Assembly: GCA_013388835.1 (NCBI GenBank)
Contig: JACAEL010000018.1
Coordinates: 48,860-112,859 of the forward strand
Direction: 5' to 3'
Source of the DNA: Candidatus Thorarchaeota archaeon
Lineage (GTDB): Archaea > Asgardarchaeota > Thorarchaeia > Thorarchaeales > Thorarchaeaceae
DNA: 64,000 bases
The notes under the pieces are model-generated. The model saw nothing but the letters and a program-made list of their open reading frames with translations, did not search any database and was not told the DNA's origin. The position numbers and the translations under genes are program-made. Each line of letters begins with the position of its first letter. Position 1 is the stretch's first letter. Shown here piece by piece: positions 61,991 through 64,000 of this stretch.

Positions 61991-62857
61991 TCACCGGACA
62001 ATCCAGACGGAGAGAATCACGAGGAAGGCACCCACAAGCATCACCGAGGTGAATGGCTCTGCCAGGAGACACACACCGAGCATAAATGCCACTAATGACT
62101 GGAGCATCAGGTATGTCGCAGACGTGACACCACCCATGTCTCTGAGCCCGGAGTAGTACATCGCAGTCGCGAGGCCAATCGAGAACACGCCCAGATAGAC
62201 TGCTGCGACCTGAAACTCAATCAGTCCCAGCTGTGCCCAGTCCGCAGGAAACAACACCAGCGTCAGAAGAAGTACCAGAGCAGTGTAGATTGCATTTGGG
62301 GCCGCGACTCTAAGGGGTTTCCCAAGCTCGTGCATGGTGTCCTGAGCGATCACAATCCACAGTGCCCATAGCAGTCCAGCCGCCAGAGCAAGGAGATCCC
62401 CAAGCAGCTGCCCGCTCTGCACTGTATCAGTGCCAGCGCCCATTGACACTGCAGCCGCGCCTATGACCCCGACCATCAGGCCAATCACCTTGCGTGACTC
62501 CAACCTGTCTCTCAGAAGAAGTACTGCGAACACGGGCACGAATGCTGTACCAAGATTGACAAGAAGCCCGGTCTTGCTTGCGGTGGTTATTGCGAGGGCG
62601 ATGTACTGGACTGCGTATGCCAGCCCGTTTACTGTACCCAAGGCAAGGGTCTTACGATTTCTGAATCCACTCGACACGCCACTCAGTCGCTCTTGGCTCA
62701 ACAGCGCAGCGAGGAGCACGACAGCTCCTAACGAGTTCGCGGTGAAGGCCATGAGCACGGGACTCACAAATGGTAGCACCACGCGACCAACTACAAAAGT
62801 GGAACCCCAGATTGCGGATGCAATCACAAGCAGCGCCCTTGCACGAAGATGGTGCAT
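61991..62857 (-). CDS. EamA/DMT-family membrane transporter
   Basis: About 288 residues from ATG 62857; GACTTAAG near 62900 may be the TATA box, which excludes the longer frame to 62923. It has ten helices in two EamA repeats, with SAIWGSTFVVGRVVLPFVSP at the start and LQSLVAFMLGVCLLAEPFTSVML near the end (the conserved E after helix 9 lies in LLAEP). It is closer to RhaT/YdcZ-like EamA carriers than the paralogue at 20146. The substrate is unknown. It is followed by the ACT-like gene, with divergent transcription towards the desulforedoxin gene. Confidence 0.88.
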   Translation of the reverse strand: MHHLRARALLVIASAIWGSTFVVGRVVLPFVSPVLMAFTANSLGAVVLLAALLSQERLSGVSSGFRNRKTLALGTVNGLAYAVQYIALAITTASKTGLLVNLGTAFVPVFAVLLLRDRLESRKVIGLMVGVIGAAAVSMGAGTDTVQSGQLLGDLLALAAGLLWALWIVIAQDTMHELGKPLRVAAPNAIYTALVLLLTLVLFPADWAQLGLIEFQVAAVYLGVFSIGLATAMYYSGLRDMGGVTSATYLMLQSLVAFMLGVCLLAEPFTSVMLVGAFLVILSVWIVR

Positions 62858-62977
62858 TATTCTGTGAGGCCTCACGGCGCATCGCGATGCTGGCTTCTTA
62901 AGTCTAGTAGTAGTGACCAACACTCAGATAAGCACGGGAACAAAGAACACGAGACACCTATGCAATGGTGATGAGCA

Positions 62978-63097
62978 ATGGCGAAAGAAGGCGGCATATA
63001 CGTCTGTGATGTCTGTGGACAGATTGTTGAAGTGAAGAAGTCAGGACCTGGAACACTGGTCTGCTGTAACAGACCGATGCGCCTCTACGAGGAGTGA
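62978..63097 (+). CDS. Desulforedoxin-like protein, 39 aa
   Basis: A complete 39-residue protein from ATG 62978, with GGTGAT five bases before. Cys10 and Cys13 (CDVC) and Cys29-Cys30 (CC) match the FeS4 site of desulforedoxin and of the N-terminal domain of desulfoferrodoxin, including the adjacent-Cys pair. It should bind one iron and carry single electrons, perhaps to a superoxide reductase or rubrerythrin; neither is in the window. CAGATAAGCACG near 62925 may be its TATA box. It lies just upstream of rpoH, with a separate promoter between them. Confidence 0.88.
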   Translation: MAKEGGIYVCDVCGQIVEVKKSGPGTLVCCNRPMRLYEE

Positions 63098-63120
63098 TAC
63101 CGAGACCGTCCAGTTGGCAA

Positions 63121-63130
63121 TCCTTATAAG
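63121..63130 (+). promoter_or_regulatory. TATA box of rpoH
   Basis: TCCTTATAAG, placed about 50 bases before ATG 63175; predicted start near 63151. Confidence 0.6.
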
Positions 63131-63174
63131 TCGACTGGCGGGCAACCCAGCAGTCTTCTTCCGGGTGGCCATCA

Positions 63175-63735
63175 ATGGTGGAGATACCGAGCATCATAGT
63201 AAAGACGAGGACGCTTCTTAGCCTGCGAGGGTATACTCTCGACGAGTATCTTGAGTTCGACGACAGATACGAGATGGTGCCAGAGAAGAGAGAGGGCGAG
63301 GAAGTCAGCAAACTCGTGGTATGGATATTCAAGGAACCAAGAGTTGTGGGTGTAGCAACCGTCAAGGATGTTGCCCGAGGTATGGAGGAGGCTGGAGCAG
63401 CGGAAGGAATGATGGTCGGAGGCAGCAGGTTCACGCCAGCAGCCAAGAAGCAGGCAAAGGCAATGAAGGTGGAGCTTGTCGAAGGCAACTACTCCAGCTT
63501 CGACCTGTTCGACCATGAGCTTGTTCCCAAGCATGTGATTGCATCTGAGGATGAGGTCAAGATGGTCCTTGACCACTATGGGATAAAGAGGCCGCACCTG
63601 CCAAGGATAATGAGGGATGACCCAGCGGCAAAACTTCTAGGCGCCAGACCCGGACAGGTCCTGCGTATCGAGAGGAAGAGCAAGACCGCGGGCGTCGCAT
63701 ACTATTATCGTCTTGTTGTTGACGGTGCAAGATAG
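63175..63735 (+). CDS. rpoH: RNA polymerase subunit H (Rpb5-like) with long N-terminal domain
   Basis: 186 residues. The C-terminal 75 residues are the Rpb5/RpoH assembly domain: HELVPKH (114-120), then LPRIMRDDPAAKLLGARPGQVLRI and KTAGVAYYYRLVV. Usual archaeal RpoH consists of this part only (about 75-85 aa). Here about 110 residues precede it (RGYTLDEYLEFDDRY, VVWIFKEPRVVGVATVKDV and VELVEGNYSSFDLF), similar in order and length to the N-terminal jaw domain of eukaryotic Rpb5, which runs directly into HELVPKH. GGTGG lies before ATG 63175. It is not followed by rpoB, the usual neighbour, but by a convergent membrane-protein gene. Confidence 0.9.
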   Translation: MVEIPSIIVKTRTLLSLRGYTLDEYLEFDDRYEMVPEKREGEEVSKLVVWIFKEPRVVGVATVKDVARGMEEAGAAEGMMVGGSRFTPAAKKQAKAMKVELVEGNYSSFDLFDHELVPKHVIASEDEVKMVLDHYGIKRPHLPRIMRDDPAAKLLGARPGQVLRIERKSKTAGVAYYYRLVVDGAR

Positions 63736-63742
63736 GTCAGGT

Positions 63743-64000
63743 CTAGAGAGCAAAGAGACCCCACTGCAGACCTACGAATAGCATCACCAGCATACTGGCA
63801 AACGGCAGTGTGATGTTGTCTGTCCCCTTTGGGCTTATGAGTTCCACAAGCGTCGCAGTGACTGATCCCACAAGAGCCAGCAGTATCATCGGAACCCACA
63901 GGACTACCCCGCCAGGAGCGAACGCGGTCTCTCCGTAGTTGACAACACCAAAGAACCAGAACCCGAGCATGGCACCGACGAAAGCAAAGACGAAGAGGGC
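63743..64000 (-). CDS. C-terminal part of a dolichol/polyprenol kinase-like membrane protein
   Basis: The frame stays open to the window edge, so the 5' end lies beyond base 64000. About 85 residues are visible, ending at 63743. GSVTATLVELISPKGTDNITLPFASMLVML matches the C-terminal core of CTP-dependent dolichol/diacylglycerol kinase (SEC59/DGK1-like) proteins, with the conserved E and D-N in a membrane setting. It would phosphorylate a polyprenol or lipid for glycan carrier recycling. It is convergent with rpoH, seven bases apart. Confidence 0.72.
   Translation of the reverse strand, partial: ALFVFAFVGAMLGFWFFGVVNYGETAFAPGGVVLWVPMILLALVGSVTATLVELISPKGTDNITLPFASMLVMLFVGLQWGLFAL

Overview
The window reads as chromosome of an archaeon. 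Genes carry Shine-Dalgarno motifs (GGTGA, GGAGG) or lie close behind TATA boxes of the TTATATC type. The gene content is archaeal: TldD/TldE, 5,10-methylene-H4MPT reductase, endonuclease Q, NreA with a PCNA-binding tail, a DUF131 protein, a TadC/FlaJ-type membrane protein and RNA polymerase subunit H. Two translation/transcription proteins look eukaryote-like: the tyrosyl-tRNA synthetase (HxAY and KMSASDP signatures) and an RpoH/Rpb5 that keeps a long N-terminal domain. With the large set of secreted proteins this suggests an Asgard archaeon, possibly Thorarchaeia-like. That placement is inference. I saw no tRNA, rRNA, CRISPR array, insertion sequence or prophage.

Layout. 1-1005: 3' part of tyrS. 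1081-19882 (minus strand): the most striking region, two overlapping genes for giant, colinear, repeat-built surface proteins (2583 and 2879 aa), each with one C-terminal membrane anchor and a conserved cytoplasmic tail, preceded by a secreted metzincin-type protease. 20146-25010: a DMT transporter, a small membrane protein and a three-gene ABC-2 exporter. 25180-28747: tldD-tldE, a strong bidirectional hairpin, and an FdhD homologue without its cysteine motif. 29316-34877: MFS exporter, M48 protease with an EF-hand-like loop, small zinc/membrane proteins, a thioredoxin and a membrane protein with an acidic tail. 34962-35096: a run of hairpins with no gene. 35228-41619: cupin, HAD phosphatase, B3/B4 protein, HerA-like ATPase, membrane proteins and an MFS transporter.

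41713-49518 holds a DASS transporter, then unknown proteins and a closely packed operon of two unknown genes with a DUF5814-type Ski2-like helicase. 49515-54038 (mostly minus) is a mer-led operon: mer, a GNAT-like protein, a beta-lactamase-fold nuclease, an unknown protein and DUF131. 54355-57672 groups repair genes (endoQ, a small OB-like protein, nreA) around a small HTH/Zn-ribbon regulator. 57694-59969 has an orphan TadC-like protein and a membrane protein. 60319-64000 has a ribbon-helix-helix regulator with a dyad in its own promoter, an ACT-like protein, a second DMT transporter, a 39-aa desulforedoxin, rpoH and the end of a dolichol-kinase-like gene.

The most coherent candidate for an undescribed system is 1081-19882: two giant proteins made as one translationally coupled unit, joined to the cytoplasm by matched tails, with a protease gene just upstream.
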